From Lysinibacillus sp. FSL W8-0992 (lineage in GTDB: Bacteria; Bacillota; Bacilli; Bacillales_A; Planococcaceae): 64,000 bases of DNA. The notes below the pieces were generated by a model that made no database searches, was not told the origin of the DNA, and was given only the letters and a program-made list of their open reading frames with translations. Made by a program: the position numbers and the translations under genes. Where the stretch lies: contig NZ_JBBOZQ010000001.1 of the NCBI RefSeq assembly GCF_038008685.1, positions 4,154,001 to 4,218,000 of the forward strand. The letters are read 5' to 3'. Shown here one piece after another: positions 1-9,920 of the stretch; positions within the stretch are counted from its first letter, which is position 1, and every line of letters begins with the position of its first letter.

Positions 1-384
1 CGCGACGCCAGAAATAAACTCTTCTTCAAGAGACCCTACTACTTCTGGTTGTGGTTCAATTGAGCTTGCTGGAATATCCAACACATCATTAGCTGAATCT
101 ACAACAAAGCCCACTTCCATGTCTTCTAATGAAATAATAATAATACGAGTAGTTTCTTCATGTTCAGAAATTGGTAACTCAAAACGTTCCCGTAAATCAA
201 TAATTGGTGTTACGACTCCTCGTAAATTAATAACGCCTTTTACATATTTCTCTGTTTTAGGTACCCGTGTAATATGCATGAGTTTCTCGATACCTTGAAC
301 ATGTGATACAGGAATGGCATATTCCTTATCTGCTAATTGGAAAACAATCACTTTTATATTTTCTTGTTCAACTGCATTTGTCAT
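1..384 (-). CDS. cheW: CheW chemotaxis coupling protein, 3' end cut by window
   Basis: CheW links chemoreceptors to the kinase CheA in the signalling array under the cell pole membrane. The 128 visible residues start MTNAVEQENIKVIVFQLADK and contain the typical CheW SH3-like core, including GVINLRGVVTPIIDLRERF at about residues 50-68. The reading frame is open to base 1, so roughly 20-30 C-terminal residues are missing when compared with the usual length of about 150. The ATG at 384 is preceded by GAGAGGTG at good spacing. It follows cheA by 27 bp and is part of the fla/che operon; in B. subtilis cheC, cheD and sigD follow. Confidence 0.93.
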   Translation of the reverse strand, partial: MTNAVEQENIKVIVFQLADKEYAIPVSHVQGIEKLMHITRVPKTEKYVKGVINLRGVVTPIIDLRERFELPISEHEETTRIIIISLEDMEVGFVVDSANDVLDIPASSIEPQPEVVGSLEEEFISGVA

Positions 385-411
385 GGTTAACACCTCTCTT
401 ATTCATTCACC

Positions 412-2472
412 TTATTTAATAAGTGCATTGCAATCGACAATTAAGGCTACTTTACCGTTACCTAAAATTGTTGCACCTGAAATTGCAAAGATATTCGTTA
501 AGTAGTTTCCTAATGATTTCAGAACAATTTCTTGTTGGCCAATGAATGAATCTACAACTAAACCAGCAAGTTTCTCGCCTTTACGAACAATTACTACTGA
601 ATGGAATTCATCATCTTGTAACTCTTTACGAGGAACCTCAAAAATTTCCTCTAAGAATACAAGTGGAACCACTTTGCCACGGAAGTCGATTACCTTCTGG
701 TTATGAGCATTCATAATATCTGATGAACGGATAATCGAAGTTTCAATAATTGATGAAAGTGGTATCGCATAAATTTCTTTTTCTATTTCCACAAGCATTA
801 CTGAAATAATCGATAATGTTAGCGGCAATTGAATAGAGAAAATAGAGCCTACATCTTGTGTAGATTCAATCGAAATGTTTCCACCTAAAGATTCAATCGT
901 TGTTTTTACAACGTCCAATCCTACACCACGACCAGATACGTCAGAAATAACATCTGCTGTTGAGAAACCAGAGGCTAAAATTAGCTCATTGATTTGATTA
1001 TCTGTCATTGCAAGTGATTGTTCATGCGTAACGATTCCTTTTGAAATCGCTTTTGACAGCACTTTATCACGATTAATGCCTGCACCGTCATCTTCAATTT
1101 CGATAAAGACATAGTTACCGCTATGATAAGCACGTAATACTACTGTGCCTTCTTCTGGTTTCCCTTTCGCACGGCGTGCAGTAGGGTTTTCAATACCGTG
1201 ATCGACAGAGTTACGGATTAAGTGAACAAGTGGATCTCCGATTTCATCGATTACTGTGCGATCAAGCTCTGTTTCCGCACCAATAATTTCAAGGTTAATT
1301 TTCTTATTAAGGTCACGTGATAGCTGACGAATCATTTTAGGGAAGCGATTGAATACCGTTTCAACAGGTACCATGCGCATAGTTAAAATGATTGTTTGTA
1401 AGTCACCCATTACTCGACTCATTCGTTCTACTGTTTCGTTTAGCTCACCGTGATTGACTTCTGTCGAGATTGATTGTAGGCGTCCACGATCAATTACGAG
1501 TTCTTCAAATAAATTCATTAAAATATCCAGACGTTCGATATTTACACGGATTGTTTTGTTTCCTACAGGCGCATGACTTTTATCAGCTTTTGCAGGCGCT
1601 GTAGATTTTGCTGGTGCAGGTTTCGCCGTTGTTGTTTCTACCGCTTCAACTGTCGCAATTGCAGTAGCTGCAGCTTCCTGGCTTGCCTCGTATTGTTGTT
1701 TTTCACTAAATTGTTTTTGGTTAATTGAAGCAACTTTTACTTCCTCAACCTCAGAAACCTTCATTAACTTCTTCTGCATATCTTCCGCTGATTCTTTCGT
1801 TACGAATGCTACGTAAAATTGCTGATCGAATTGTTCATCTTCAAGCTTCTCAACAGATGGTGTTGATTTAATAACATCTCCATCTTTTTCAAGAATCTCA
1901 AACACCATGAATACACGCGCTGCTTTTAATAGACAATCTTCACGAAGACTTACTGAAATTTCAAATGCATTAAAGCCTTGTTCAGCAGATTGTGTAATAA
2001 CCGTTTGCTCAAAGCTGTCGTATTCTAACACACTAGATACTTGTGGTTTTTCTTCAGCTGCTACAGTTGCTACAACTTCACGAGCTGCTTCCTCACCAGA
2101 TTCAATACGCTTTAATTGCGCTACTGTAGAGGACACATCACGTTTACCATCTCCACCATTCGCAATATCCATCACCATTTCTTCTAAATGATCAACAGAT
2201 TCAAATACGATATCTAAAATTTCTGGTGAAACATGAATTTTTTCATTTCGAATTGCATCTAGCACATTTTCCATCTTATGTGTTAAATCCGCTAAGTCTT
2301 CGAAGCCCATAGTCGCTGACATACCTTTTAATGTATGCGCTGAACGGAAAATTTCTCCAACGATTGCCAAATCATCAGGGTTTTTTTCTAGTTCTAATAA
2401 ATGCTCACTACATGCTTGTAAATGCTCTTTACTTTCTTCGATAAACATCTCTAAATATTGATTGACTTCCAT
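412..2472 (-). CDS. cheA: CheA chemotaxis histidine kinase
   Basis: CheA autophosphorylates on histidine in response to receptor state and passes phosphate to CheY and CheB. The 686 residues show an N-terminal Hpt domain with the phospho-acceptor His46 in SAHTLKG, a variable alanine/threonine/proline-rich linker around residues 260-300, a dimerisation helix pair, a HATPase domain with the N-box HLIRNSVDHG and the G boxes DDGAGI and GRGVGLDVV, and a C-terminal CheW-like receptor-coupling domain. The length is normal for Bacilli. It sits between cheB and cheW with short gaps, as in B. subtilis. All catalytic boxes are present, so the enzyme should be active. Confidence 0.97.
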   Translation of the reverse strand: MEVNQYLEMFIEESKEHLQACSEHLLELEKNPDDLAIVGEIFRSAHTLKGMSATMGFEDLADLTHKMENVLDAIRNEKIHVSPEILDIVFESVDHLEEMVMDIANGGDGKRDVSSTVAQLKRIESGEEAAREVVATVAAEEKPQVSSVLEYDSFEQTVITQSAEQGFNAFEISVSLREDCLLKAARVFMVFEILEKDGDVIKSTPSVEKLEDEQFDQQFYVAFVTKESAEDMQKKLMKVSEVEEVKVASINQKQFSEKQQYEASQEAAATAIATVEAVETTTAKPAPAKSTAPAKADKSHAPVGNKTIRVNIERLDILMNLFEELVIDRGRLQSISTEVNHGELNETVERMSRVMGDLQTIILTMRMVPVETVFNRFPKMIRQLSRDLNKKINLEIIGAETELDRTVIDEIGDPLVHLIRNSVDHGIENPTARRAKGKPEEGTVVLRAYHSGNYVFIEIEDDGAGINRDKVLSKAISKGIVTHEQSLAMTDNQINELILASGFSTADVISDVSGRGVGLDVVKTTIESLGGNISIESTQDVGSIFSIQLPLTLSIISVMLVEIEKEIYAIPLSSIIETSIIRSSDIMNAHNQKVIDFRGKVVPLVFLEEIFEVPRKELQDDEFHSVVIVRKGEKLAGLVVDSFIGQQEIVLKSLGNYLTNIFAISGATILGNGKVALIVDCNALIK

Positions 2473-2488
2473 TAAGAGGACACCCCTT

Positions 2489-3643
2489 TTAAGGCAAATA
2501 TTTCATAATTGTTTGTGCAATATCATCTACATCAGCGACTTCATCGACAAGCTGCGTTTCCACCGCAGCTTTCGGCATACCATACACTATGCAAGTTTCA
2601 GCTGACTCTGCAATAGCAATCACATTACCGGTATTTTTTAATGCTTTTAGCCCGTTTGAACCATCATAGCCCATACCCGTCATAATGACTGCTACCTTAT
2701 CAAAATCTTTAAATTGACTTACATCTTCAAACATCACATCTACAGATGGGCGATGGCCAGAACGTGGTGGTTCTTGATTATCTAGAACGATGCCATATGA
2801 GATTCCTACTTTTCTTAACCTTAAATGGTATCCTCCAGGTGCAATATATGCCACGCCATTTTGTAAAATATCGCCTTGCTCTGCTTCCTTCACTGTTATC
2901 TCGCTCAATTGATTGAGGCGAGAAGCTAATGACTTTGTAAACCCAGCCGGCATATGTTGGACAATTAGAATCGGCGCTTGAATTGATTTTGGAATTTTTG
3001 TAATAACTTCTTGTAGCGCACGTGGTCCACCTGTAGATGTACCAATTAACACTATTTTTTTGCTTACTTTACTCCATTCACTATGTGGCTTCGCAACATT
3101 TGCTACAGTCGAAGGCACATTGAATGATGGTGACACTTTTCGTTCATTCGTTAATTCTTTTCTTATAGTAGACGGTGATACATTTGGTTCTTGTTGTCTT
3201 TTGCTACTCGAATGTTTTTTTAGTTTAGTAATAGGTACCAACGAGGCTTGTTCCACTTTATGGACAAGTTCAGATTGGATTTTATGTAAATCAAGTGAAA
3301 TTGTTCCGCTAGGTTTCGCAACAAAATCAACTGCTCCATACTCGATTGCAGTTAGTGCATTTTCAGCACCTCTTTGGGTTGTACTTGAAAGCATGACGAC
3401 AGGCACTGGACAAATTGTCATAATTTCATTTAATGCATCGAGTCCATTCATTTCAGGCATTTCAATATCCATTGTCACGACTGTTGGTTTTAATGTTTGG
3501 ATTTTCTTTATCGCATCTTTTCCGTTTCGTGCTGTTCCAACTACTTCAACCTTCGAGCTACCAACAAAAAAGTCACTAATTAGCTTTCTCATAAAAGCAG
3601 AATCATCGACAACTAAAAGCTTGCTTTTATGTAAAAAGTCCAA
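2489..3643 (-). CDS. cheB: CheB receptor methylesterase/deamidase
   Basis: CheB removes methyl groups from chemoreceptors and deamidates glutamines during adaptation. An N-terminal receiver domain carries Asp13/Asp14 and the phospho-acceptor Asp59 in TMDIEMPEMNG. After a basic serine-rich linker (about residues 140-190) comes the CheB esterase domain with the serine motif GTSTGGP, the histidine motif VQHMPAGFT and the C-terminal MTGMGYDG with the catalytic aspartate. The start appears to be TTG at 3643, directly after the flhG stop, with AAGGG nine bases upstream. Position between flhG and cheA matches the B. subtilis operon. Confidence 0.95.
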   Translation of the reverse strand: MDFLHKSKLLVVDDSAFMRKLISDFFVGSSKVEVVGTARNGKDAIKKIQTLKPTVVTMDIEMPEMNGLDALNEIMTICPVPVVMLSSTTQRGAENALTAIEYGAVDFVAKPSGTISLDLHKIQSELVHKVEQASLVPITKLKKHSSSKRQQEPNVSPSTIRKELTNERKVSPSFNVPSTVANVAKPHSEWSKVSKKIVLIGTSTGGPRALQEVITKIPKSIQAPILIVQHMPAGFTKSLASRLNQLSEITVKEAEQGDILQNGVAYIAPGGYHLRLRKVGISYGIVLDNQEPPRSGHRPSVDVMFEDVSQFKDFDKVAVIMTGMGYDGSNGLKALKNTGNVIAIAESAETCIVYGMPKAAVETQLVDEVADVDDIAQTIMKYLP

Positions 3644-4519
3644 TTAATCACGCCCTTTCGAAAAAATATTTCTAAGTTTAGATAAGAATTTACTTGCTGA
3701 CTGTTCATGTGCATGCACTTCCTCCATACGTTGTTCCATAAACCGAGCCACTATCAGTTGAAGTGTCTTAGAAATAAGTGCTTCTGGATATGCGATTGAA
3801 AAAGGCACTTGCTCGCGCACAGCTTTACGCACAACCGGATCCTCAGGTAATGAGCCCAATACTGTAACCTCTTTGTCTAGAAAACGTTTCATCGTAAGCC
3901 TTAAACGTTCAATCGTCTCGACACCTTCTTCTTTAGAAAAAGCACGATTACAAAGTATATAGAATTGCTTATCCATATCTCGTACGTGAATATATTTCAT
4001 CATCGAATAGGCGTCTGTAATAGAGGTTGGCTCCGCTGTGGTAATTACAATAATTTCATCAATGGATGTTAGTAATTCTAATGACCAATTAGTCGCACCC
4101 GCGCCCATATCAAATAAAATATAGTCGAAGTTTTTTTGGAGTTGTTCAAAAGCATGAATTAACCTTTCAAACATCGCTTCCGACCACTCGAGCACGCTCG
4201 ACATGCCAGAGCCTCCTGAAATACATTGTAAACCATGTGGACCTTCAAAAATTACCTCATCTAGTAATTTTTTTCCTTCTAAGTAATCTTTCAAACTATA
4301 AGAAACATTTTTTCCAATTAAAATATTAATATTTCCCATACCAATATCCATATCTACAATTGCTACTTTTTTGTCCTTACTCGCTAAATTAATTGCAAAG
4401 TTCATTGAAAAGTTACTTTTACCAACTCCACCCTTACCGCTCACTACAGCAATGGTTTTGCCTAATTCACCTTGCCGCTTAAGCATTTTCAAGCGTAATG
4501 TTTCTGCTTGATCCCTCAT
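3644..4519 (-). CDS. flhG: FlhG (YlxH) MinD-like ATPase for flagellar placement
   Basis: FlhG is a MinD/ParA-type ATPase that with FlhF sets flagellar number and position and, in Bacilli, interacts with FliM/FliY during C-ring assembly. The 291-residue protein carries the deviant Walker A motif SGKGGVGKS at about residues 27-35, preceded by the N-terminal DQAETLR segment, which in the family stimulates the FlhF GTPase. A MinD-like switch II region (LFDMGAG) and a basic C-terminal tail are also visible. Its start overlaps the flhF stop by 4 bp (ATGA), so translation is probably coupled. Confidence 0.95.
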   Translation of the reverse strand: MRDQAETLRLKMLKRQGELGKTIAVVSGKGGVGKSNFSMNFAINLASKDKKVAIVDMDIGMGNINILIGKNVSYSLKDYLEGKKLLDEVIFEGPHGLQCISGGSGMSSVLEWSEAMFERLIHAFEQLQKNFDYILFDMGAGATNWSLELLTSIDEIIVITTAEPTSITDAYSMMKYIHVRDMDKQFYILCNRAFSKEEGVETIERLRLTMKRFLDKEVTVLGSLPEDPVVRKAVREQVPFSIAYPEALISKTLQLIVARFMEQRMEEVHAHEQSASKFLSKLRNIFSKGRD

Positions 4520-5712
4520 TTTTCTTCACCTTGGAAAAACAAATTAAGCACTGCTTCTAAATCAGCTTCTTCAATATCTTCTGGTACTTCTTGACCATTC
4601 GTATAGTAAGCAAGTCCTTTATTATATTTAATCATTAAATTAATCATTGTGCCAATAGAATTTGTTTCATCGATCTTTGTAAAAATGAATTTTTCAATTG
4701 GTACGCCTTTAAATTGGTCAATAATATTGGTCATATCCTTTTCTTTTGCCGTCATAGCAAGCACTAGGAAGGATTCAGCCTGATCATCAAACTTAATAAG
4801 ACGCTGTAAATCATCTACATATTTTACTTCTTTATAATTTCGTCCAGCTGTATCGATAAAGACTAAATCTAAATGGGACAATCGTTGCACAGCTTGTTCA
4901 AAATCTGTCGTGTTATAGGCAATTTCGACAGGTGCTTGCAAAAGTCCAGCATACGTTTTTAACTGCTCAATGGCTGCTATTCTGTAGGTATCTGTTGTAA
5001 TAAAGCCTATTTTTTTCTTTTTCTCTAAAACCGCTCTTGCTGCCATTTTAGCAATTGTCGTTGTCTTGCCGACACCAGTTGGACCAAGAACATTAATAAA
5101 TTTACGTTCATACGATAGGCCACCCATCGGCAATCCCTCTAGTTGTTTCCGCAACAAGTTTTTTGTAATTAACTTGCATTGTGAAAAATTAATATCTGAA
5201 GCTTCTTTAAAATGCGTAAAAAGCTCATCACCAATCGTTGTGATGAGCTCCTCATTTAGCTCTTGCTGTCTTAAGTATTCAATGAAGGGTAAGAGTTCAT
5301 CCGGATATTGAGCTTGGCTAGCCTTCTTGTGCATAGATTGCATTATCGATTTTAAATCTGCAATTTCCTTTCGCAGTTCTTCAGACATACCTGTCCCATC
5401 TTGGGAAGATGGTTCATACATAGGCTGAGCATGCTGAATTTTAGCTTGCACAGCATTTGTAATCTCTTGTAAACTAGCATTTTCTTTTTTAGCGGGTATT
5501 GAAGGCACATTAACAGGTGCGGGAGCCGTATAACTCGGCTCCATTGAGTCAATCCCTGCAACAACCTCAAAATTTTTCTTTTTTACAAGCCCAAAAAGTT
5601 TCTTTGTTACTACTACTTTTGAATTCAAAATGACAGCGTCCTCGCCTAAATCAGCACGTACTAGCTTCATTGCCTCTGGTATGGAAGATGCATAATATTT
5701 TTTCATTTTCAC
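4516..5712 (-). CDS. flhF: FlhF SRP-family GTPase
   Basis: FlhF is the third SRP-type GTPase, paralogous to Ffh and FtsY, both of which are also in this window. It recruits early flagellar components to the right membrane site. The protein has a short basic N-terminal B domain, a variable middle (about residues 55-135), and an NG GTPase domain with [10 protein letters not shown] at 210-219, the DTAGRN motif and a C-terminal TKIDET G4 motif. The start is the GTG at 5712, because MKMKKYYASS aligns with the N terminus of B. subtilis FlhF as I remember it. It overlaps the flhA stop by 4 bp. Confidence 0.95.
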   Translation of the reverse strand: MKMKKYYASSIPEAMKLVRADLGEDAVILNSKVVVTKKLFGLVKKKNFEVVAGIDSMEPSYTAPAPVNVPSIPAKKENASLQEITNAVQAKIQHAQPMYEPSSQDGTGMSEELRKEIADLKSIMQSMHKKASQAQYPDELLPFIEYLRQQELNEELITTIGDELFTHFKEASDINFSQCKLITKNLLRKQLEGLPMGGLSYERKFINVLGPTGVGKTTTIAKMAARAVLEKKKKIGFITTDTYRIAAIEQLKTYAGLLQAPVEIAYNTTDFEQAVQRLSHLDLVFIDTAGRNYKEVKYVDDLQRLIKFDDQAESFLVLAMTAKEKDMTNIIDQFKGVPIEKFIFTKIDETNSIGTMINLMIKYNKGLAYYTNGQEVPEDIEEADLEAVLNLFFQGEEK

Positions 5713-7742
5713 TCAACATTCACCACCCCAACACTTTGAATTTCAATAGAAGCATCTAGTTCATTATAAGATAGTACTGGAATCTGCGGGAAATAACGTT
5801 CTGTCAGCTGACGTAAATACATACGAACTGCTGGAGAGCATAAAATAATAGCAGATTGTTCCATAAAGGATACGCGCTCTACCTCAGATGCAATGGTCTC
5901 TAAAACCGTTTGAGAATCTTGTGGATCCATCGCTAAATAATTACCGTGATCCGTTTGCTGAATGCTATCAGCAATCATTTTCTCTACTTTACCCGATACA
6001 GTAATGACTTTCAATGACGAGCTGCCACCTACATATTGTGATGTAATTTGACGAGCTAATGATTGACGCACATACTCTGTTAATATATCGGTATCACTTG
6101 TTAATTTTGCATAGTCAGCCAATGTTTCGAAAATAATTGGTAAATTACGTACCGAAACATTTTCTCGAAGAAGCTTGCCCAAAACTTTTTGGATTTCGCC
6201 TGTAGACAATGGAGCAGGAGTCAACTCTTCGACTAATATTGGATGTGTTTCTCGTAAATGATCGATTAATTGTTTCGTTTCTTGACGTCCTAAAAGCTCA
6301 TGCGCATTCGCTCGAATAATTTCGGTTAAATGAGTTGATACAACACTCGGTGGATCAACAACCGTATAGCCAGACATTTCAGCGTCCTCTTTTACTTGCT
6401 CAGTAATCCATTTTGCAGGTAGACCAAATGATGGTTCAACGGTATCAATACCCTCTATTGAATCATCATCTCCAGGGCTCATTGCTAAATAATGATCGAG
6501 TAAAAGCTCTCCCCGAGCCATTTCATTACCTTTAATTTTAATTCGGTATTCATTTGGCTGTAATTGAATATTATCGCGAATACGAACAACCGGAATGACA
6601 ATCCCTAGTTCCAATGCTAGCTGACGACGAATCATGATGACACGATCCAATAAGTCTCCACCTTGAGCAGCGTCCACTAAAGGAATTAAGCCGTAGCCAA
6701 ATTCAAATTCAATTGGGTCCACATTTAATAAATTCACAACATTTTCAGGGCTCTTCATGCCGTCTGTTGCCACTTCTTCCTCAATTTCAAGTAACTCTTC
6801 CTCATCCTCTGGCTTTTTACGATCCATCATGTATGCACCAACAATTAGTGAAACACCGATCGGTAACGTTACCCAGTTAGGAATTGGCGTGAATAATCCT
6901 AGTAAAACAATAGTACCCCCAGCAACATATAGAAGCTTTGCTTGCGCGAATAATTGTCCTGTAATATCTTCTCCTAGACTTCCTTTAGAAGATGCGCGCG
7001 TTACAACAATCCCTGTTGCTGTTGAAATAAGAAGTGCAGGGATTTGCGATACAATACCATCACCAACTGTTAGCTTTGAGAAATGGGTTGCTGCTTCGGC
7101 AAACGGTAAGCCCATTTGTACAACACCAATAATAATACCAAATAATAAGTTGATGATAACCATCACCATTGAGGCGATTGCATCCCCTTTAACGAATTTC
7201 GTAGCACCATCCATCGCTCCATAGAAATCCGCTTCACCCGCAACTTTATCACGTCGTTCACGTGCTTCTCGTTCAGAAATAACACCTGCATTTAAATCCG
7301 CATCAATACTCATTTGTTTACCCGGCATCGCATCAAGAGTGAATCGAGCAGCTACCTCTGCAACACGTTCCGCCCCTTTTGTAATAACGATAAACTGAAT
7401 TAATACAAGAATTAAAAACACGACTAAACCTACGAGAATATTCCCGCCAACTACGAAATCCCCGAAAGTTTCAACAACTGAACCAGCGTCTCCATTTGCT
7501 AATATTGCACGCGTTGTGGAAACACTCAATCCAAGTCGAAACAGGGTCAACAGTAAAATAACGGAAGGGAATATAGAGAAATCTAATGCTTCCTTCATAC
7601 TCATTGCTGTTAAAAGTACTATTAATCCTAACGTAATATTAATGACGATTAAGAAACTTAGCATCCACGGAGGAAGAGGGATGATGAGCATCGCAACGAT
7701 TAAAATAACCGCACCTAAAACCCCTATATCGCGAACCTTCAT
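5709..7742 (-). CDS. flhA: FlhA flagellar export gate protein
   Basis: FlhA is the largest integral component of the flagellar type III export gate and uses the proton motive force to drive secretion. The 677-residue protein has about eight transmembrane helices in its first half, with the conserved FHIPEP region visible as the cytoplasmic stretch around GKQMSIDADLNAG (about residue 140). The acidic linker DEEELLEIEEEVATDG follows near residue 320, then the large cytoplasmic domain that docks export chaperone-substrate complexes. It lies between flhB and flhF in the standard order, and the length is normal. Confidence 0.97.
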   Translation of the reverse strand: MKVRDIGVLGAVILIVAMLIIPLPPWMLSFLIVINITLGLIVLLTAMSMKEALDFSIFPSVILLLTLFRLGLSVSTTRAILANGDAGSVVETFGDFVVGGNILVGLVVFLILVLIQFIVITKGAERVAEVAARFTLDAMPGKQMSIDADLNAGVISEREARERRDKVAGEADFYGAMDGATKFVKGDAIASMVMVIINLLFGIIIGVVQMGLPFAEAATHFSKLTVGDGIVSQIPALLISTATGIVVTRASSKGSLGEDITGQLFAQAKLLYVAGGTIVLLGLFTPIPNWVTLPIGVSLIVGAYMMDRKKPEDEEELLEIEEEVATDGMKSPENVVNLLNVDPIEFEFGYGLIPLVDAAQGGDLLDRVIMIRRQLALELGIVIPVVRIRDNIQLQPNEYRIKIKGNEMARGELLLDHYLAMSPGDDDSIEGIDTVEPSFGLPAKWITEQVKEDAEMSGYTVVDPPSVVSTHLTEIIRANAHELLGRQETKQLIDHLRETHPILVEELTPAPLSTGEIQKVLGKLLRENVSVRNLPIIFETLADYAKLTSDTDILTEYVRQSLARQITSQYVGGSSSLKVITVSGKVEKMIADSIQQTDHGNYLAMDPQDSQTVLETIASEVERVSFMEQSAIILCSPAVRMYLRQLTERYFPQIPVLSYNELDASIEIQSVGVVNVE

Positions 7743-7766
7743 TTGTGTCCCTCCTACAAAAAAGCT

Positions 7767-8855
7767 TTAAATTTTCCGCTTAATACGATATACATAAGCG
7801 AGTACTTCTGCTATTGCTTTGAAAAACTCTTCTGGTACTTGATCGCCTATTTCTACCTGATCATACATAGCGCGTGCTAATGGTCTATTTTCTACCATGA
7901 TGACATCATGTTCTTTAGCGATCAGTTTAATTTTTTGAGCCACAAAGTCAGTTCCCTTTGCCACTATACGTGGGGCTTCCATACTATCCTCATCATACTT
8001 CAGAGCGATCGCATAGTGAGTTGGGTTGGTGATAACCACATCTGCGTTCGGAACCTCTGACATCATTCGACGCATCGCCATTTCGCGCTGACGTTGTTTG
8101 ATTTTTGATTTAATGAGCGGATCACCCTCACTATTTTTATATTCATCTTTTATGTCTTGCTTAGACATTTTAAGATTTTTTTCATACTCATGTTTTTGAT
8201 ACATCCAGTCCAATAAGGATACACATAGTAACACAAGAGAAGCCGCGATACCCATAATGCCAACTAGTTTGCCAACAGTAATTAGGGTCACCCACGGACT
8301 TTTAAAAGATAGAGCTAATACTTCATGTAAATTTGACCATACGATAATTGTTGTTACCCCACCGATAAAGGTGATTTTTAATACTGATTTTAAAAGCTCT
8401 ACAATGGCTTTTACTGAAAAAATTTTCTTTAATCCTTTAATAGGATCCATCTTTTTTAAATCGAATTTCATCGGCTCTAATGTGAATAAAAAGCCAAATT
8501 GTAGAAAATTGCCCGCTAATGCTCCTACTAAAGCAATCGCCATTATCGGTACGATAACATAAGCCATTTCTACTAATGTTTCGATAAATAGATGCATTAC
8601 ACTATCTATCGTAAGTGTTTCTACACGTATGTTATGGATAAATGTTTGCCTAAAAAAAGATAAAAGCTCATCTCGCAATGATCCCGCGAAGAAAAAAAGA
8701 AAGATAAACACCATGAGCATAACAATCGCACTCGATATGTCCTGACTCTTTACGACCTGCCCTTTTTTTCTTGCATCTTGTCTTTTTTTAGGTGTCGCTT
8801 TTTCCGTTTTTTCACCTGCAAAAAACTGTAAATCTAAGTCCAGTAGTAGCAACAT
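7767..8855 (-). CDS. flhB: FlhB export gate/substrate-specificity switch
   Basis: FlhB switches the flagellar export machine from rod/hook to filament substrates. The N terminus DLQFFAGEKTEKATPKK is diagnostic; four transmembrane helices follow, and the cytoplasmic domain contains the self-cleavage motif NPTHYAIALKYD. I place the start at the ATG at 8855, giving 362 residues, because GGTGG lies 7-8 bases upstream and the N terminus then fits the family. A GTG at 8867 would overlap the fliR stop and add four residues. A second short FlhB-like gene that lacks NPTH lies at 37022-37330. Confidence 0.96.
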   Translation of the reverse strand: MLLLLDLDLQFFAGEKTEKATPKKRQDARKKGQVVKSQDISSAIVMLMVFIFLFFFAGSLRDELLSFFRQTFIHNIRVETLTIDSVMHLFIETLVEMAYVIVPIMAIALVGALAGNFLQFGFLFTLEPMKFDLKKMDPIKGLKKIFSVKAIVELLKSVLKITFIGGVTTIIVWSNLHEVLALSFKSPWVTLITVGKLVGIMGIAASLVLLCVSLLDWMYQKHEYEKNLKMSKQDIKDEYKNSEGDPLIKSKIKQRQREMAMRRMMSEVPNADVVITNPTHYAIALKYDEDSMEAPRIVAKGTDFVAQKIKLIAKEHDVIMVENRPLARAMYDQVEIGDQVPEEFFKAIAEVLAYVYRIKRKI

Positions 8856-8856
8856 G

Positions 8857-9633
8857 TTATCCACCACCTAAAATTGCCATTAAATCGCGCATACCGTAAA
8901 TCATAATTGTAATCAACTTTTGTATGACTTGTACCATAACCGCCATCATCGTGAATAGCACTAAAAAACTGACACCAATTTTAATGGGAAAACCGACAAC
9001 AAAGATATTTAATTGCGGGACAGTTTTTGCCGTGATTCCTAGCGCTAAATCCACTAAAAACAACGTTGCTACAACAGGTGCTGCCATTTGAAAAGCGATG
9101 GCGAAGACTGCAGTAAATGTTTTCATAACAAACTGGATATAGTCATCTTTCGCGAAATCTGGAAATCCCTGATCTATAGGTAAAAACTGATAACTATAGT
9201 AAATTCCATCTAGAATCATATGATGGCCATCTATTGCTAATAAAAATAGTAACGCCAATGTATTAAAAAATTGACCAATTAGTGGGCTTTGTGCACCAGT
9301 TTGTGGATCAATAATATTGGCGATGGCAAATCCCATTTGGAAATCTATAAAGCTTCCGGCAATTTGTATCGCCGACATGATGATATAGCCTACTAGACCT
9401 AGTAACAATCCAATAAGTGCTTCTTTCATCACTAAAAGTATGTAATCACCATTAAAAAGAAATGGCTCTACGTCGATTGTATAATACATCATCCAAGCTA
9501 AAACGAATGCGAGGGCAATACGTACTTGCTGCGGAATCGTTTTATATGAAAAGAAAGGTACTGTAACAAAAAAAGCCGTTACACGCACAAGCACTAATAA
9601 GAATACCGTTATTTGGGGGACTAGTTCATTCAT
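8857..9633 (-). CDS. fliR: FliR flagellar export gate protein
   Basis: FliR forms the core of the export gate with FliP and FliQ in the centre of the basal-body MS ring. The 258-residue protein is almost entirely hydrophobic, with about six transmembrane segments and the family-typical QMGFAIANIIDPQTGAQSP segment near residue 100. The stop codon lies one base before the flhB start. Order fliP-fliQ-fliR-flhB-flhA is the canonical export cassette. Confidence 0.95.
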   Translation of the reverse strand: MNELVPQITVFLLVLVRVTAFFVTVPFFSYKTIPQQVRIALAFVLAWMMYYTIDVEPFLFNGDYILLVMKEALIGLLLGLVGYIIMSAIQIAGSFIDFQMGFAIANIIDPQTGAQSPLIGQFFNTLALLFLLAIDGHHMILDGIYYSYQFLPIDQGFPDFAKDDYIQFVMKTFTAVFAIAFQMAAPVVATLFLVDLALGITAKTVPQLNIFVVGFPIKIGVSFLVLFTMMAVMVQVIQKLITIMIYGMRDLMAILGGG

Positions 9634-9637
9634 GCAC

Positions 9638-9907
9638 TCACCCTATATAACGCGTTAAATTCTCAAAAATATCTCTCGCATAGCTTGTTACTTGAGATAA
9701 CATCCATGGACCAAAGAAAACGATGCCCACTAATACTGCGACGATTTTTGGAACGAATGCTAATGTTTGCTCTTGAATTGATGTTGTTGCTTGAAATATA
9801 CTTACCGCTAAACCTGAGATTAAAGCAATTAATAATAGCGGTCCGCTTGTTAGAAGGATAATCATAATGGCACGCTCTGCAATTGAAATAACCATTTCAC
9901 CTGTCAT
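9638..9907 (-). CDS. fliQ: FliQ flagellar export gate protein
   Basis: FliQ is a small two-helix membrane protein of the export gate. The 89 residues show two hydrophobic hairpin helices separated by the conserved ATTSIQEQTLAFVPKI segment at about residues 40-55, and the length equals the usual family size. The ATG at 9907 has GGGG about ten bases upstream. It lies 4 bp upstream of fliR and 13 bp downstream of fliP. Confidence 0.95.
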   Translation of the reverse strand: MTGEMVISIAERAIMIILLTSGPLLLIALISGLAVSIFQATTSIQEQTLAFVPKIVAVLVGIVFFGPWMLSQVTSYARDIFENLTRYIG

Positions 9908-9920
9908 ACTGTATCATCCC

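Noticed and set aside
3060..3647. Long antisense frame opposite cheB, and a similar one opposite flhA (6757-7224)
   Set aside because: They lie fully inside well-supported genes on the other strand, are rich in Ser/Thr/Ile as reverse complements of coding DNA often are, and resemble no family.
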